64,000 bases of DNA from Microcystis viridis FACHB-1342 (lineage in GTDB: Bacteria; Cyanobacteriota; Cyanobacteriia; Cyanobacteriales; Microcystaceae). Within the stretch, counting starts at the first letter, position 1; the number at the start of each line of letters is the position of its first letter. This document shows positions 1 to 8,761 of the stretch, in pieces. The DNA is taken from positions 1 to 64,000 of the forward strand of contig NZ_JACJSV010000005.1 of assembly GCF_014698335.1 (NCBI RefSeq). Reading direction: 5' to 3'. A program made the translations under genes and the position numbers. The notes under the pieces are model-generated. The model worked only from the letters and a program-made list of their open reading frames with translations, was not told where the DNA came from and ran no database searches.

Positions 1-160
1 GACAGGGGAACGGAGGTGAACTAGGGGGGGTACTTTGTTCGGTGCTAGACTGATATTTCAGTAAGCCAGACAGGAGCCAGAAAAAGATATTTATCAGAAA
101 AGTCATGATCAAGCTAGAGGTTTAAAGACTGATCGGGTTCCAATTATTTTTATTAATAAA

Positions 161-293
161 TATGGCTCTTCGTTACTTGGTATGGTTCGATAGGGGGGCA
201 TAAATCGACTAAATCCTTATCTGGCAAGAGACTTAATTGATTAGTTCGCTCTAGATCAAAAACAATTGACAAAAATCGCCAAATGTCTTTCTC
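161..293 (+). repeat. Dispersed repeat, copy A (remnant of a mobile element?)
   Basis: About 130 bp that recur with only a few mismatches, in inverted orientation, at about 44580-44711. Both copies run from TGGCTCTTCGTTACTTG to CGCCAAATG. Just upstream (about 85-190) one forward frame reads as protein-like sequence (about 35 codons including RVPIIFINKYGSSLLGMVR) before a stop that both copies share. After the stop, copy B keeps an open reading of about 25 codons (LARDLIDEFALDKKQLTKIA) that copy A breaks with a stop. This suggests a decayed transposon-type gene end. I do not recognise the family. Confidence 0.6.
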
Positions 294-467
294 TATAAGA
301 GTTTCATTCCTTAATAATCCTGTACTTTGCATAAGACAAACCGAAGAACCACAAATCTTTTGCGATCGCTATCGGGGGATAGTTGTTTTTTGTCACAGCA
401 GTGGGGAGAAGGGAGCGGGTTTTTCAAGTTGGATTGGCAGTTAATCATGCTATTAAAAACTGATTCA

Positions 468-554
468 GTATAACGTTCCAGTTGAGCGGATGCCAGTAGC
501 CTTAGCAACACAACCGAGGTCTCTAAACAGTCCGCTCCAACAGGATTGTTAGGC
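468..554 (-). other. attC-like integron recombination site downstream of the GTPase gene
   Basis: Read on the minus strand, this 87-bp imperfect palindrome starts with the box GCCTAAC (554-548) and ends with GTTATAC (474-468). The inner arms are GTTGGAGCGGA (541-531) and TCCGCTCAAC (490-481). They pair fully except for one extra G, which matches the extrahelical base typical of attC sites. It lies 22 bp after the stop codon of the minus-strand GTPase gene, the usual place for an attC in a gene cassette. Site architecture is seen directly; recombination function is inferred. No integrase gene is present in the window. Confidence 0.7.
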
Positions 555-576
555 TGCATTTGCACTTTCCCAAAAC

Positions 577-3294
577 TTACATGGTTGATAATTCCAAAAG
601 CCTTTTCAAACAGTTTAACGCATCTTCAAACTTTTGGCTCATGTCAGTATGTTTTTTACCTAGTTGTTTTAGAATATCTTCATGATTCAAGTTAACAGCA
701 GACTGATGCATTCCGATTAGGCGATTGTTGATTTCTCCTAATTTCTGGTAATATTTCCCCAGTTCATATCTAAACAATCTTTCCAAATAAATCAAAGCCG
801 TACTAACAGCAACGCTGTAACGAAAAGCAAACTGTTCTTGGAGAAGCTCAGTTAATTTCTCTGTATCGTTAATCTTACCATATTCAGCCACTTTTTCTTC
901 AAGATCTATCTTGTCTAGTAATTTTTCAGGTAGATTTTGCTTGCTCTCTGTGGATTTTGGTGGCTTTTTCTCGCTATCTTCATCAGTGGGCTCTTCAACT
1001 TTCTGCTTAACTAAACGAGCAGAGACTTCGATAAGCTTATTCAGAGGGAAGGGTAGAATTCCATATATCATACTTTGAATTGCGTCACTACTCAGTAAAA
1101 CTAACTCAGGTGCAATTTCACTGAATGTTTTTTTAAATACTTGTACTGAAAGGTTATGACTCACATCATCCGCAGACGGATCAAGAGGTAAATCAATAGG
1201 CATTTTGACCAGTTCGTACATGAGAACCCATTTACAGATAGCTAGAAAATTCCCATAAACCTGCTGCTTGGATTCTTGAATTTCTTTGTCAAGAGCTAGT
1301 TTTTTGATATATTCCTGCTCATAAGATTTCTGTTCAATTAGCTCACCGATTTTTATATCTCGAACTTTGTCATCGAATTTATGAAAATAGTAGTCGGCTA
1401 AATCTCTACTATTTTCCTCAACAGCCCGATGAAATTTTTCTTCAGTTGACAGCAAAAGAAATGGAGAATCAACATTTGGATATGATTTGCCAGTAACGTG
1501 TGAGAGGGTAATATGAAGAGCACCATCTCTGTCTTCTGGATCTAGCAAGCGTTTAGCTGGCTCCTTGATAGAGTCTTTTAATTTAGTAAAGATGCTTGTA
1601 ACTTTGCTTGAAACCTCTCCCTGATGCTCTTCACTGTCAATCCAAGCTTTCACAAACTTAATCAGAGCCTTCCTGGCTTTCTCTAGTTCTTTTCGATCTT
1701 GTTCTAGAGTCTGATCGCAAAAAACTTTCGTTGTCAATCCAAGTCCATCTAGTTGTTCAGATGAAATTTCCTGATGCTCTAATCCAAGAATTTGACGACA
1801 GGTTAGCTTGATATCGTTTTCCGCCTTCTCTAAAAATAATTCTCCTTCATCAAGCATGAGCTTAACACGATCCTTACTCAAGAATGTATTCAGCTCTTTT
1901 AATAAACTTGGTATTCCACTTTCCTCATCTAGCTTATTAGGATTGGCCTTTCCTAAATTTTCAGCGAGGCATTTTGCTAAAGTTGCGTAAAAGTCCTTTT
2001 CAATCTCGTCAGTCAGTTCGATCTTCTGTCTAAGAATTAGAGCAAGTACTGACTTTTCTGCGACAATCCTAAAATATCTAGATTTCAGTAAATTTGTATC
2101 GCCAATAATCTCGCAGAGTTCCGATAATGATTTTTTTAGTCGAGTTTCATCTTCCTCAGACTTTATCTGATCGGCTTTATTTACAACAATGAATACACGA
2201 TTAGCAAATTTGCTTTTTTCTTCAGCCGTATAGCCACTGAATAAGTACTTATCTAGTAGGTTTGCGATAGAAGTACCTTCTTCTTCAGCAGGTCTATCGG
2301 GATTAACCACAAACACTACTGCATTAGCATTCTTAAGTTCCTGTCGTAAAATCTCCGTGTGTCTTAGAGTTTTTGCTGCCGATCCAGGAACATCAATAAA
2401 AACAACATTGCTAGATGTTTTACCATTCAAATAGATGTTATCTTTCGGCTTTAGATAGTACTTTGCACACTTGATGGCAGGAATCACTCTTTGATCACTG
2501 TCCTTTCCATTTCGACTACCACCTTCTTCTAAGTAAGTGTTAAGTTTTTTCTGATCTTCTGGAAGTTTAAACTTTATTTTAATCGATTTTTTAATAGTGT
2601 CAATTTTCTCCCATGTATTTGCAATGTCTAAAATTTCATCTACAATACGTTGTCGTTTATCAATTGGAAAATTATCCGGTAACTTTTCAGCTATGTCTCC
2701 ATTAGTTGCTAGATCGATAACTTTAGCAGCAGTTATACTCGCTTCATCTCCAAACAAACTAGCCCTTGTTTGCTCATCAAGGTAATGACTAGCTACACCA
2801 AGTAGTAGCGGTTTGAATTCATCTTGAGTTCTGATAGAAAGTTCAGCTTTGTCAAAATCCACGTTTTGATTGGGATAGACATAGATAGCTGTGCCAGTAA
2901 TTGCTGCTCCACCACCAGTCAGAAGCAGTCTTTCTTGCAAAAGAGCGTTCAGAAGGCTGCTCTTACCAGCACCTGTTTCACCAATCACTACGACTTGGTA
3001 ATCCCGATCTTGCCGAAGGACATTATCCGCTCTGTCAAGAAGCGTTTTGGCTTTAGATAGATCCAAACTTTGATATTGTGAAAGGACTTTTTGCAGTTCG
3101 GCACATTTTCTTTGCAATTTTGTCCAGCGCTCAAACTGTTTTCCTGCTTCAGTTTCACCTAAACTACTACCAAACCGACTTAACCAATTCTGCCAATCCA
3201 GATTAGATTGATCATCTGAACCTTTTCCAGGCTGAGAATCTCTTGGCCGAGACGCTGGATTTTCTTTGTCGAATAATTCATCAATTCCACCCAT
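577..3294 (-). CDS. Dynamin-like large GTPase
   Basis: A 905-residue P-loop GTPase. The G1 motif GETGAGKS is at residues 105-112, a G3-type DVPG follows near residue 300, and a G4 NKAD near 373. A long, charged, mostly helical C-terminal half follows, which fits a dynamin-like or bacterial-dynamin architecture. No clear membrane span is seen. The gene starts 15 nt after the vWA gene on the same strand, behind GAGAGAAG, so the two are probably co-transcribed and may act together. Known bacterial dynamin-like proteins remodel membranes, and some take part in phage resistance. The role here is inference. An attC-like site follows the stop. Confidence 0.75.
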   Translation of the reverse strand: MGGIDELFDKENPASRPRDSQPGKGSDDQSNLDWQNWLSRFGSSLGETEAGKQFERWTKLQRKCAELQKVLSQYQSLDLSKAKTLLDRADNVLRQDRDYQVVVIGETGAGKSSLLNALLQERLLLTGGGAAITGTAIYVYPNQNVDFDKAELSIRTQDEFKPLLLGVASHYLDEQTRASLFGDEASITAAKVIDLATNGDIAEKLPDNFPIDKRQRIVDEILDIANTWEKIDTIKKSIKIKFKLPEDQKKLNTYLEEGGSRNGKDSDQRVIPAIKCAKYYLKPKDNIYLNGKTSSNVVFIDVPGSAAKTLRHTEILRQELKNANAVVFVVNPDRPAEEEGTSIANLLDKYLFSGYTAEEKSKFANRVFIVVNKADQIKSEEDETRLKKSLSELCEIIGDTNLLKSRYFRIVAEKSVLALILRQKIELTDEIEKDFYATLAKCLAENLGKANPNKLDEESGIPSLLKELNTFLSKDRVKLMLDEGELFLEKAENDIKLTCRQILGLEHQEISSEQLDGLGLTTKVFCDQTLEQDRKELEKARKALIKFVKAWIDSEEHQGEVSSKVTSIFTKLKDSIKEPAKRLLDPEDRDGALHITLSHVTGKSYPNVDSPFLLLSTEEKFHRAVEENSRDLADYYFHKFDDKVRDIKIGELIEQKSYEQEYIKKLALDKEIQESKQQVYGNFLAICKWVLMYELVKMPIDLPLDPSADDVSHNLSVQVFKKTFSEIAPELVLLSSDAIQSMIYGILPFPLNKLIEVSARLVKQKVEEPTDEDSEKKPPKSTESKQNLPEKLLDKIDLEEKVAEYGKINDTEKLTELLQEQFAFRYSVAVSTALIYLERLFRYELGKYYQKLGEINNRLIGMHQSAVNLNHEDILKQLGKKHTDMSQKFEDALNCLKRLLELSTM

Positions 3295-3309
3295 AGCTTC
3301 TCTCTGTAG

Positions 3310-3942
3310 TTAGTCAAGAATTGCATTCAGTAAAACATCAACCAATGAAAGGTTCTCGTCTTCTATATCTTCAATCGTAACTGTATCCACAATGTCAAAC
3401 TTAGCTCCAGCACCTTTTAATTCATCATCTAGCAACTTAAGAAACTTTGTTGCATCAGGATCATTTCCGATTTGAATGAAAGAGATTGCTAACTCCTCAT
3501 CTTTTTCCATTTGCTGAGTCGCTTTGACGATCGTTTCAGCAACCGCTTTTTTATTGTCGGGCTGCCCATCAGTAATAACGAGTATTGTTTCCCCATTTAG
3601 CTTGGTTTGCTTCTCTTGTTTTCGATGAAAATAGTTTTGTAGAGCGTCTTCTAAAACAAGTGCCATCTCAGTGCGACCAACAAGAGAGATTTCTTTAAAT
3701 AATTGCGAAACTTGACTAGAAGTAACATTTTCAATGCGTCTAAATTTAGATGAGAAGAAGTAGACAGTAATTCCATCTGGATCAAACTCTTCGCACTTGG
3801 TGACTAGAGCAAAAGTGGATTCCTGCATCACATCCCATCTACTTCTGCCGCCTTGCTGATCCTTAGTTGACATACTTCCACTTTTGTCAATGATCAATGT
3901 GTAATCTCGCTCCTTCAAGATAGAACCCTGATCCTCAAGCAT
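3310..3942 (-). CDS. Stand-alone von Willebrand factor A (vWA) domain protein
   Basis: About 210 residues that are essentially one vWA domain. The metal-ion-dependent adhesion site motif DKSGSMS is near the N-terminus, followed by a conserved Thr region (GRTEMA) and a TDGQPD loop. There is no signal peptide or transmembrane segment, so it is probably cytosolic, like vWA proteins of ter-type loci. I prefer the ATG at 3942 over the GTG at 3951, because AGGAG lies 8 nt before the ATG but abuts the GTG. It sits between the PrlF-like gene (67 to 75 nt upstream) and the GTPase gene (15 nt downstream), which suggests a three-gene operon. Confidence 0.75.
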   Translation of the reverse strand: MLEDQGSILKERDYTLIIDKSGSMSTKDQQGGRSRWDVMQESTFALVTKCEEFDPDGITVYFFSSKFRRIENVTSSQVSQLFKEISLVGRTEMALVLEDALQNYFHRKQEKQTKLNGETILVITDGQPDNKKAVAETIVKATQQMEKDEELAISFIQIGNDPDATKFLKLLDDELKGAGAKFDIVDTVTIEDIEDENLSLVDVLLNAILD

Positions 3943-4017
3943 GGCATACACTCCTGTATTTGAAAGTTTTGCTCCTGCTCTTATCTTAGCACCTATCCGG
4001 CTGATCTATAGACAACC

Positions 4018-4326
4018 TTATTCGTCCTCATCAAGATCCAGATCAACGCCAGAGACCAAAGATTGAACATGATTGACTAGGTTAGAACTAATTGCCTGTA
4101 TGTGTTGAGGGTTCTGTTCCATATCTTGGGCAAGAAAATTCAGAAATTTCCCAAGCAGTGGATCATTTTCTTCTGTCCCATCAGCCCTGGAAATCCATAC
4201 TTTACCGTCGGCCTGTATGTTGTAGCAGATTTTATCGCGCTTATTCAAGCCAAGGGCTTTGCGAACAGAATCGGGAATTGTAGTCTGATAGCGATCAGTA
4301 AGAGTGGATTCTGGGCATGGGGCCAT
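4018..4326 (-). CDS. prlF: PrlF/SohA-type antitoxin, AbrB-like DNA-binding protein
   Basis: A 102-residue protein with an N-terminal AbrB/SpoVT swapped-hairpin region (DRYQTTIPDSVRKALGL) and an acidic C-terminus (LVSGVDLDLDEDE) of the kind found in E. coli PrlF. PrlF normally neutralises and co-represses with the YhaV toxin. No YhaV-like gene is adjacent; the next genes on the strand are the vWA protein and the dynamin-like GTPase. It may act as an autoregulator of this operon, or as the antitoxin of an unfamiliar effector. The family call is firm; the role here is inference. Confidence 0.8.
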   Translation of the reverse strand: MAPCPESTLTDRYQTTIPDSVRKALGLNKRDKICYNIQADGKVWISRADGTEENDPLLGKFLNFLAQDMEQNPQHIQAISSNLVNHVQSLVSGVDLDLDEDE

Positions 4327-4426
4327 CGTTGCAGCTATAGCGACCTCTAAGCTTGTCCATAAAAACTAGCTCTTGATGGTAATGCAACTGCATTGTCTTG
4401 TCAAGTATGGAGTGACTAGATCTACA

Positions 4427-4447
4427 GCCTAACGGAGCCGTTCACCT
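4427..4447 (-). other. Possible attC half-site (R'-L' end) upstream of the prlF unit
   Basis: On the minus strand the sequence AGGTGAACGGCTCCGTTAGGC ends here in the box GTTAGGC (4433-4427), preceded by a GGTGAACG segment that is common in the L' arm of attC sites. A matching R''-L'' half could not be found: the nearest TAAC box (4475) would make a 49-bp site without paired arms. It could be the upstream boundary of a cassette ending at the attC at 468-554. This is a weak call. Confidence 0.35.
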
Positions 4448-4610
4448 TAAATGTCGGCAGGATGCCCCGTTACACCCATAAGGTTGTTGTAGTAAACCTA
4501 AACCTGTCAGCATCCCACACCCCATCTTCCCACTTCCCCGGGTTGAGTTAGCGAGTTCGGCTTCGATCTGTCAGAATACAAGTATTGAAACAAACCCTTT
4601 AAGAGGCTTC

Positions 4611-5789
4611 ATGGTGGAAGTTAAAGTCGTTCCCCCGAAACGCAATTGGGTTCAGACGTGGTGGCAATCCCTGAATTCCCTATCTCGCTTACTGGTGATT
4701 GCTCTAGCTGCACCACTTATAGTTCTGAATGCCTGGGCATTATCGGCAATTTTTGGCTATTTTGAATCTTTATTTGTTATTTTACTGATAGCGGCCGTTC
4801 TATCTTTTCTCTTGGGTTATCCAGTGACTTGGTTGGAACGTCAGGGATTAAAACGGGGTTTAGCTGCGATCGTGGTTTCCCTGATCACGATTTTAATTTT
4901 TGTGGCCGTGGGAATCACCCTAGTTCCCCTAGTCTTTACCCAAGCGCAGCAATTTGTCAATAGATTGCCAGAATGGTTAGACTCGGGACAGCGCCAACTG
5001 ATGCAACTAGATACCAAAATCGACACGATGAATCTACCGATTCCGATCAGTTTCGATGGTGTTATCGCTCAGTTTAACAGTCGTTTAGGGGCAGAATTGC
5101 AAATTTTAGCGGGAAGAAGCGTTAATTTAGCCCTTAATCTCACCGTTTTTACCGTGGTGCGAGTGCTTGATGTGCTGCTAACCATTATCCTCACCTTTTA
5201 TCTACTTCTCCACAGTCCCGATATCTGGAGGAGTATTATCCAATGGTTGCCCAAACCCGTCCAACAACCCTTTTCCCTAACCCTACGCTTAAGTTTTCAG
5301 AATTACTTTGTCGGCCAGGTGATTTGTGCCACTTGCATGGCCCTGGGATTAGTCACGGCATTTTTATCGATTAAAGTCCCTTTTGGTCTTCTATTCGGCC
5401 TCTTGATTGGTACCATGGCCTTAATCCCTTTTGGGGGAACTGTAGGCATTGTCACGGTGACAGCTTTACTAGCTTTGCGCGATATTGGTTTAGCTCTGCA
5501 AGTTTTAGCCGTAGCTGTAGTGGTGCAGCAAATTGTCGAAAACGGCATTGCTCCCCGGATTTTGGGCAGTGTCACCGGGTTAAATCCCTTTTGGGTGTTG
5601 GTTTCGGTCTTGACGGGGGCGCGAGTGGGCGGTTTACTGGGGGTGATTGTCGCAGTTCCCATGGCAGTAATGATCAAGGAAGCTTTGGAGGTTATCCGTC
5701 AAGTGACCCCAGAGGAGACAAAATACGGGATAATTAAACCCTCTCTCCCCCTAGAATCGGAATCCTCTAGCGGGGTGGTTTCTCGCTGA
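4611..5789 (+). CDS. AI-2E family transporter
   Basis: A 392-residue polytopic inner-membrane protein. N-terminal hydrophobic segments (about 25-95) are followed by a soluble stretch, then several C-terminal membrane segments with the glycine-rich pattern of the AI-2E/TqsA (PerM-like) family, for example GALIPFGGTVG-type and GGLLGVIVAVPMAVMI segments. The family includes autoinducer-2 exporters and Na+/H+ antiporters, so the substrate cannot be predicted. The ATG is preceded by AAGAGG at suitable spacing. The gene stands alone with a long non-coding stretch after it. Confidence 0.85.
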   Translation: MVEVKVVPPKRNWVQTWWQSLNSLSRLLVIALAAPLIVLNAWALSAIFGYFESLFVILLIAAVLSFLLGYPVTWLERQGLKRGLAAIVVSLITILIFVAVGITLVPLVFTQAQQFVNRLPEWLDSGQRQLMQLDTKIDTMNLPIPISFDGVIAQFNSRLGAELQILAGRSVNLALNLTVFTVVRVLDVLLTIILTFYLLLHSPDIWRSIIQWLPKPVQQPFSLTLRLSFQNYFVGQVICATCMALGLVTAFLSIKVPFGLLFGLLIGTMALIPFGGTVGIVTVTALLALRDIGLALQVLAVAVVVQQIVENGIAPRILGSVTGLNPFWVLVSVLTGARVGGLLGVIVAVPMAVMIKEALEVIRQVTPEETKYGIIKPSLPLESESSSGVVSR

Positions 5790-6529
5790 AGAATGACTGA
5801 CGGCATCATCTAGGCCGATCTGAGCGATAATATTGGCCAGGATAAATCGGCAGTTTTCTCCCAGGTTCTTGGCTTTTCTCCCTCGATCGAGTTATGATGT
5901 AAACATTGGTAGATTGACCCCACTTGCCCTGATCGCTGTCCATGACAAGTAAGGACAAATCAAGGCTTGAGGATGCCTTGCTGGTCTCTGAGACCTAGCT
6001 TATTGGGAGATTAGCTAACCAATTGTCTCTAAACTCGGATAATTTCTAAGAAAAGGTGATTGTCTATCCCGATAAATCAGCAAAAAATCGATATTTTGGT
6101 TAAATAGGCTACATTAACAGCTAGGTTTCTATCGTAAGCTCGAAGTTAAGACATAAAGTCAATATCACCCTCCGATTGCAATGAGAAAATGTTTGAATCG
6201 CTTAATATTTGGGCTTTTCAGACATTTTTTTTGTGGATTGATACTAAATCCAGTTATTAAAAACTGATTTAGTATGACATGGACAAACACCAACAGACCA
6301 TGATCTGGAGAGATCGTCAAGAAAAGTATCAGAGTGAACTATTGGAAAAGAATTGGTAAAATATAATTAGTAGGGAGAGTATTGCTGTTAATGTTTCGCT
6401 TTTTAACGAGACGTTAACCAAGCCCAAAGGCAAAAAATAGCAGTAATTTGTCAAAAGCTCAGGGCCGATGGCTGACTGCTCTGTATATCTCTCGTATTCT
6501 TTACTTGTCGAGTTCAACACGACCCCTTT
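5790..6529. other. Long intergenic region with several small hairpins
   Basis: 740 bp without a convincing gene. Between about 5930 and 6035 there is a run of short inverted repeats: CAAGGC/GCCTTG, GGTCTC/GAGACC and ATTGG/CCAAT. They could belong to a structured RNA or an attenuator. A separate strong hairpin lies at 6241-6275. A 63-codon minus-strand frame at 6329-6520 has no protein-like features. I do not recognise a known non-coding RNA. Confidence 0.4.
6241..6275. repeat. Near-perfect palindrome (hairpin)
   Basis: The arms ATACTAAATC(C)AGTT and AACTGATTTAGTAT pair over 14 bp with one bulged C around an A/T loop. Half of a similar sequence (TATTAAAAACTGATTCAGTAT) occurs at 451-471, beside the attC site. 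It may be a small mobile palindromic repeat or the end of an insertion element. There is no T-tract, so a terminator is less likely. Confidence 0.6.
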
Positions 6530-6724
6530 ATGGAATCAAGCAACCCGTCAGGGAAGACTTCCGAACCTCCTAGTCATAGGTGGGCCAATTTACTCGGAAC
6601 TATGATCGCAATTCTGACCCTAACGTTACCCTTGTTAGCGATTGGATATAACTCCACGCCTAACTATACCGAAGAACCCCTTACCGGTAACACATCCTAC
6701 TCCCTAACGAGGCAAATGAGGTGA
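6530..6724 (+). CDS. Small membrane protein of unknown function
   Basis: 64 residues with a polar N-terminus, one hydrophobic segment (about residues 20-40, LLGTMIAILTLTLPLLAIGY) and a polar tail with Thr/Asn. It is compatible with a single-span membrane or exported small protein. It lies 160 bp upstream of ppa on the same strand. I do not recognise a family; it may be a cyanobacterial orphan. Confidence 0.45.
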   Translation: MESSNPSGKTSEPPSHRWANLLGTMIAILTLTLPLLAIGYNSTPNYTEEPLTGNTSYSLTRQMR

Positions 6725-6884
6725 CAGAATTGAGATAGACGATTGCCAAGATAAAATTTTTTTCTTCGTCCCGATCCCCCTTGTGGGTAAAATTTGGATC
6801 GGAGTCAATCAAAGTGTCTTTTAATTTTGCCTGCGCTTTTAGGTGACTCTAAAGGCGCTATTGTCTTGTATTTGGAGAAAGCTT

Positions 6885-7394
6885 GTGGATTTATCGCGCA
6901 TTCCTGCCCAACCGAAACCCGGTTTAATTAACGTTTTAGTGGAAATTACTGCTGGTAGTAAGAATAAATACGAGTTTGATAAGGATTTAAACGCCTTTGC
7001 TCTCGATCGCGTTCTCTATTCTTCGGTACAATATCCCTGTGATTATGGTTTTGTTCCCAATACCCTCGCCGATGACGGCGATCCTTTAGATGGTATGGTG
7101 ATCATGGATCAGCCTACTTTCCCCGGCTGTGTGATTACAGCGCGTCCCATTGGTATGTTAGAAATGATCGATGGTGGTGATCGCGATGAAAAAATTCTCT
7201 GTGTTCCCGCTAAAGATCCCCGTTATGCAGAGGTAAAATCTCTCAAAGATGTCTCTCCCCATCGCTTGGACGAAATCGCCGAGTTTTTCAAAACCTATAA
7301 GAATCTAGAGAAAAAAGTCACAGAAATTCTCGGTTGGAAAGATGTGGACGCAGTAACCGCTTTAGTTGAACAGTGTATTGCTGCTTATAAGTAA
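6885..7394 (+). CDS. ppa: Inorganic pyrophosphatase (soluble, family I)
   Basis: Hydrolyses pyrophosphate to two phosphates in the cytosol, drawing biosynthetic reactions forward. The family I signature is visible: the substrate-binding segment [28 protein letters not shown], and the metal-binding [10 protein letters not shown] with its three aspartates. I place the start at the GTG at 6885 ([13 protein letters not shown]), which gives 169 residues, the normal length. GGAG lies about 8 nt upstream. The in-frame GTG at 6843 would add 14 residues that look unrelated to the family. Confidence 0.95.
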   Translation: MDLSRIPAQPKPGLINVLVEITAGSKNKYEFDKDLNAFALDRVLYSSVQYPCDYGFVPNTLADDGDPLDGMVIMDQPTFPGCVITARPIGMLEMIDGGDRDEKILCVPAKDPRYAEVKSLKDVSPHRLDEIAEFFKTYKNLEKKVTEILGWKDVDAVTALVEQCIAAYK

Positions 7395-7419
7395 GGTTTG
7401 CGGCAAAAAGTTTGCTGGT

Positions 7420-7546
7420 GGGGTTAGTTATCAGTTATCAGTAAACAGTTATCAGTTCACTGATTACTGTTTACTGTTCACTGATAACTGAAAAGTCTCC
7501 CCACACCCCACACCCCACACCCCACACCCCACACCCTACACCCCAA
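7420..7546. repeat. Short repeats: TTATCAGT/CACTGATAACTG and CACCCCA tandem
   Basis: Interspersed GTTATCAGTAAACAGTTATCAG-type units are followed by their inverted form, then by about six copies of the heptamer CACCCCA just upstream of nanE. The same families recur throughout the window. The inverted order can form a long weak hairpin between ppa and nanE. Confidence 0.75.
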
Positions 7547-7549
7547 TTT

Positions 7550-8236
7550 ATGCGAATAGAAACCTTAAAATCGGGTTTAATCGTCTCCTGTCAAGCGCCA
7601 GTGGAGTCATCTCTGCACGATCCTGTAATTATTGCCGCCATGGCTCATGCTTGCGTGGATAGGGGTGCTTGTGGGGTAAGAATTGATAGTCCCGCTCATC
7701 TGAAAGCCACCCGTCAACAATTGCCGGATATACCGATAATTGGGCTCTGGAAACGCAATTATCCCGATTGTTCGGTATATATTACTCCCAAATATCAAGA
7801 TGCTCTGGCCATTGCCGATGCCGGTGCCGATATAATTGCCTTGGATGCTACCCCAAGAAAGCGTCCTAATGATGAAAATTTAGCCACAATTATCGCTCGT
7901 ATTCATCGGGAAACTGGTAAATTAGTCATGGCAGATATAGACTCGATCGAAAGTGCTATTTATGCCGTGGCAGCTGGTGCTGATGTTGTCGGTACAACTC
8001 TTTACGGTTACACAGAAGCAACTAAACAGCTGCAGCCGCCGAGTTTTTCTTTCCTAGAAGAATTAGTTAATAATTTATCAGTTCCTGTTATCTGTGAAGG
8101 AGGAATATCGACTCCAAAAGAAGCCAAAAAAGCCCTAGAAGTTGGTGCATATTCGGTAGTTGTTGGTACGGCAATTACAGGGATTGATTTAAAAACTACC
8201 GCTTTTTTACAAGGAATTTTATCGAAATATTCATGA
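7550..8236 (+). CDS. nanE: N-acetylmannosamine-6-phosphate 2-epimerase
   Basis: Converts ManNAc-6-phosphate to GlcNAc-6-phosphate, linking amino-sugar catabolism to peptidoglycan precursors. The 228-residue protein is a TIM barrel with the features of NanE: an ITPKYQDA segment, GADIIALDATPRKRPN, a phosphate-binding VICEGGISTPKEA loop and a second VVVGTAITG loop near the C-terminus. No other sialic-acid genes are nearby, which is usual for cyanobacterial nanE. Confidence 0.92.
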   Translation: MRIETLKSGLIVSCQAPVESSLHDPVIIAAMAHACVDRGACGVRIDSPAHLKATRQQLPDIPIIGLWKRNYPDCSVYITPKYQDALAIADAGADIIALDATPRKRPNDENLATIIARIHRETGKLVMADIDSIESAIYAVAAGADVVGTTLYGYTEATKQLQPPSFSFLEELVNNLSVPVICEGGISTPKEAKKALEVGAYSVVVGTAITGIDLKTTAFLQGILSKYS

Positions 8237-8273
8237 CATTAATCTTGCTCCTAGCCGTGCCTGGTAGCCACTT

Positions 8274-8597
8274 CTAGGGATTAGGAAAAAAACCAAAAAG
8301 TTTAGCCGCACCACCCAAAATAGCGACGACTAAAGCGATTAAAATCCCCCGGTTAGTAAATTCCTGATAGGCAATCCGTGCCGTTAATCCCTTGATTTCC
8401 GTGGTCAATCGCTCATCTAAAGCTTTAATATCTCCTTTTAACTCTCCTTTGAGTTCTGCTTGTCCGATTTCTAATTTTGTGAGACGTTCATCGATTTTGT
8501 CGAATTTTTGAGTAACATCTCTTTGTAGGTTATCGATTTTTCCCTCAATCCTTGTCAGAACGGTTTCTAGGGAATAAGTTACAGTTTCGTTAGACAT
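8274..8597 (-). CDS. Coiled-coil protein with a C-terminal membrane anchor
   Basis: 107 residues. The first 80 are heptad-patterned and charged (IEGKIDNLQRDVTQKFDKID and repeats of DERLT), consistent with a coiled coil. A single hydrophobic span of about 20 residues (GILIALVVAILGGAAKLFGF) ends the protein. It has the general form of small tail-anchored coiled-coil proteins found in several copies in cyanobacteria. No function can be assigned. Confidence 0.7.
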   Translation of the reverse strand: MSNETVTYSLETVLTRIEGKIDNLQRDVTQKFDKIDERLTKLEIGQAELKGELKGDIKALDERLTTEIKGLTARIAYQEFTNRGILIALVVAILGGAAKLFGFFPNP

Positions 8598-8659
8598 TTG
8601 CTAAACCCCTATTCAGTTTTCAGTTATCAGATTTGAGTTTTAAGTGAGCGGTATTAAAT

Positions 8660-8749
8660 GGCAGTTTTCTACTGTCTTTGCACCGATTACTATTTACTGA
8701 TTATGGCAGTTTTCTACTGTCTTTGCACCGATTACTGTTTACTGATTAC
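8660..8749. repeat. 45-bp tandem duplication
   Basis: Two adjacent copies (8660-8704 and 8705-8749) begin with GGCAGTTTTCTACTGTCTTT and differ at about two positions. Each ends in the GATTACTGTTTACTGATTA-type repeat common in the window, and each contains a small hairpin, CAGT...ACTG. Confidence 0.8.
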
Positions 8750-8761
8750 TTTTAACTGGCT

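Noticed and set aside
311-565. 84-codon minus-strand ORF
   Set aside because: Covers the attC-like palindrome at 468-554 and shows no protein-like domain; Cys/Ser/Leu-rich composition typical of a chance frame.
4427-4475. Complete attC site upstream of prlF
   Set aside because: The two TAAC boxes are only 49 bp apart and the inner segments do not pair, so only a half-site is proposed.
6329-6520. 63-codon minus-strand ORF
   Set aside because: No start signal or recognisable feature; AT-rich non-coding region.
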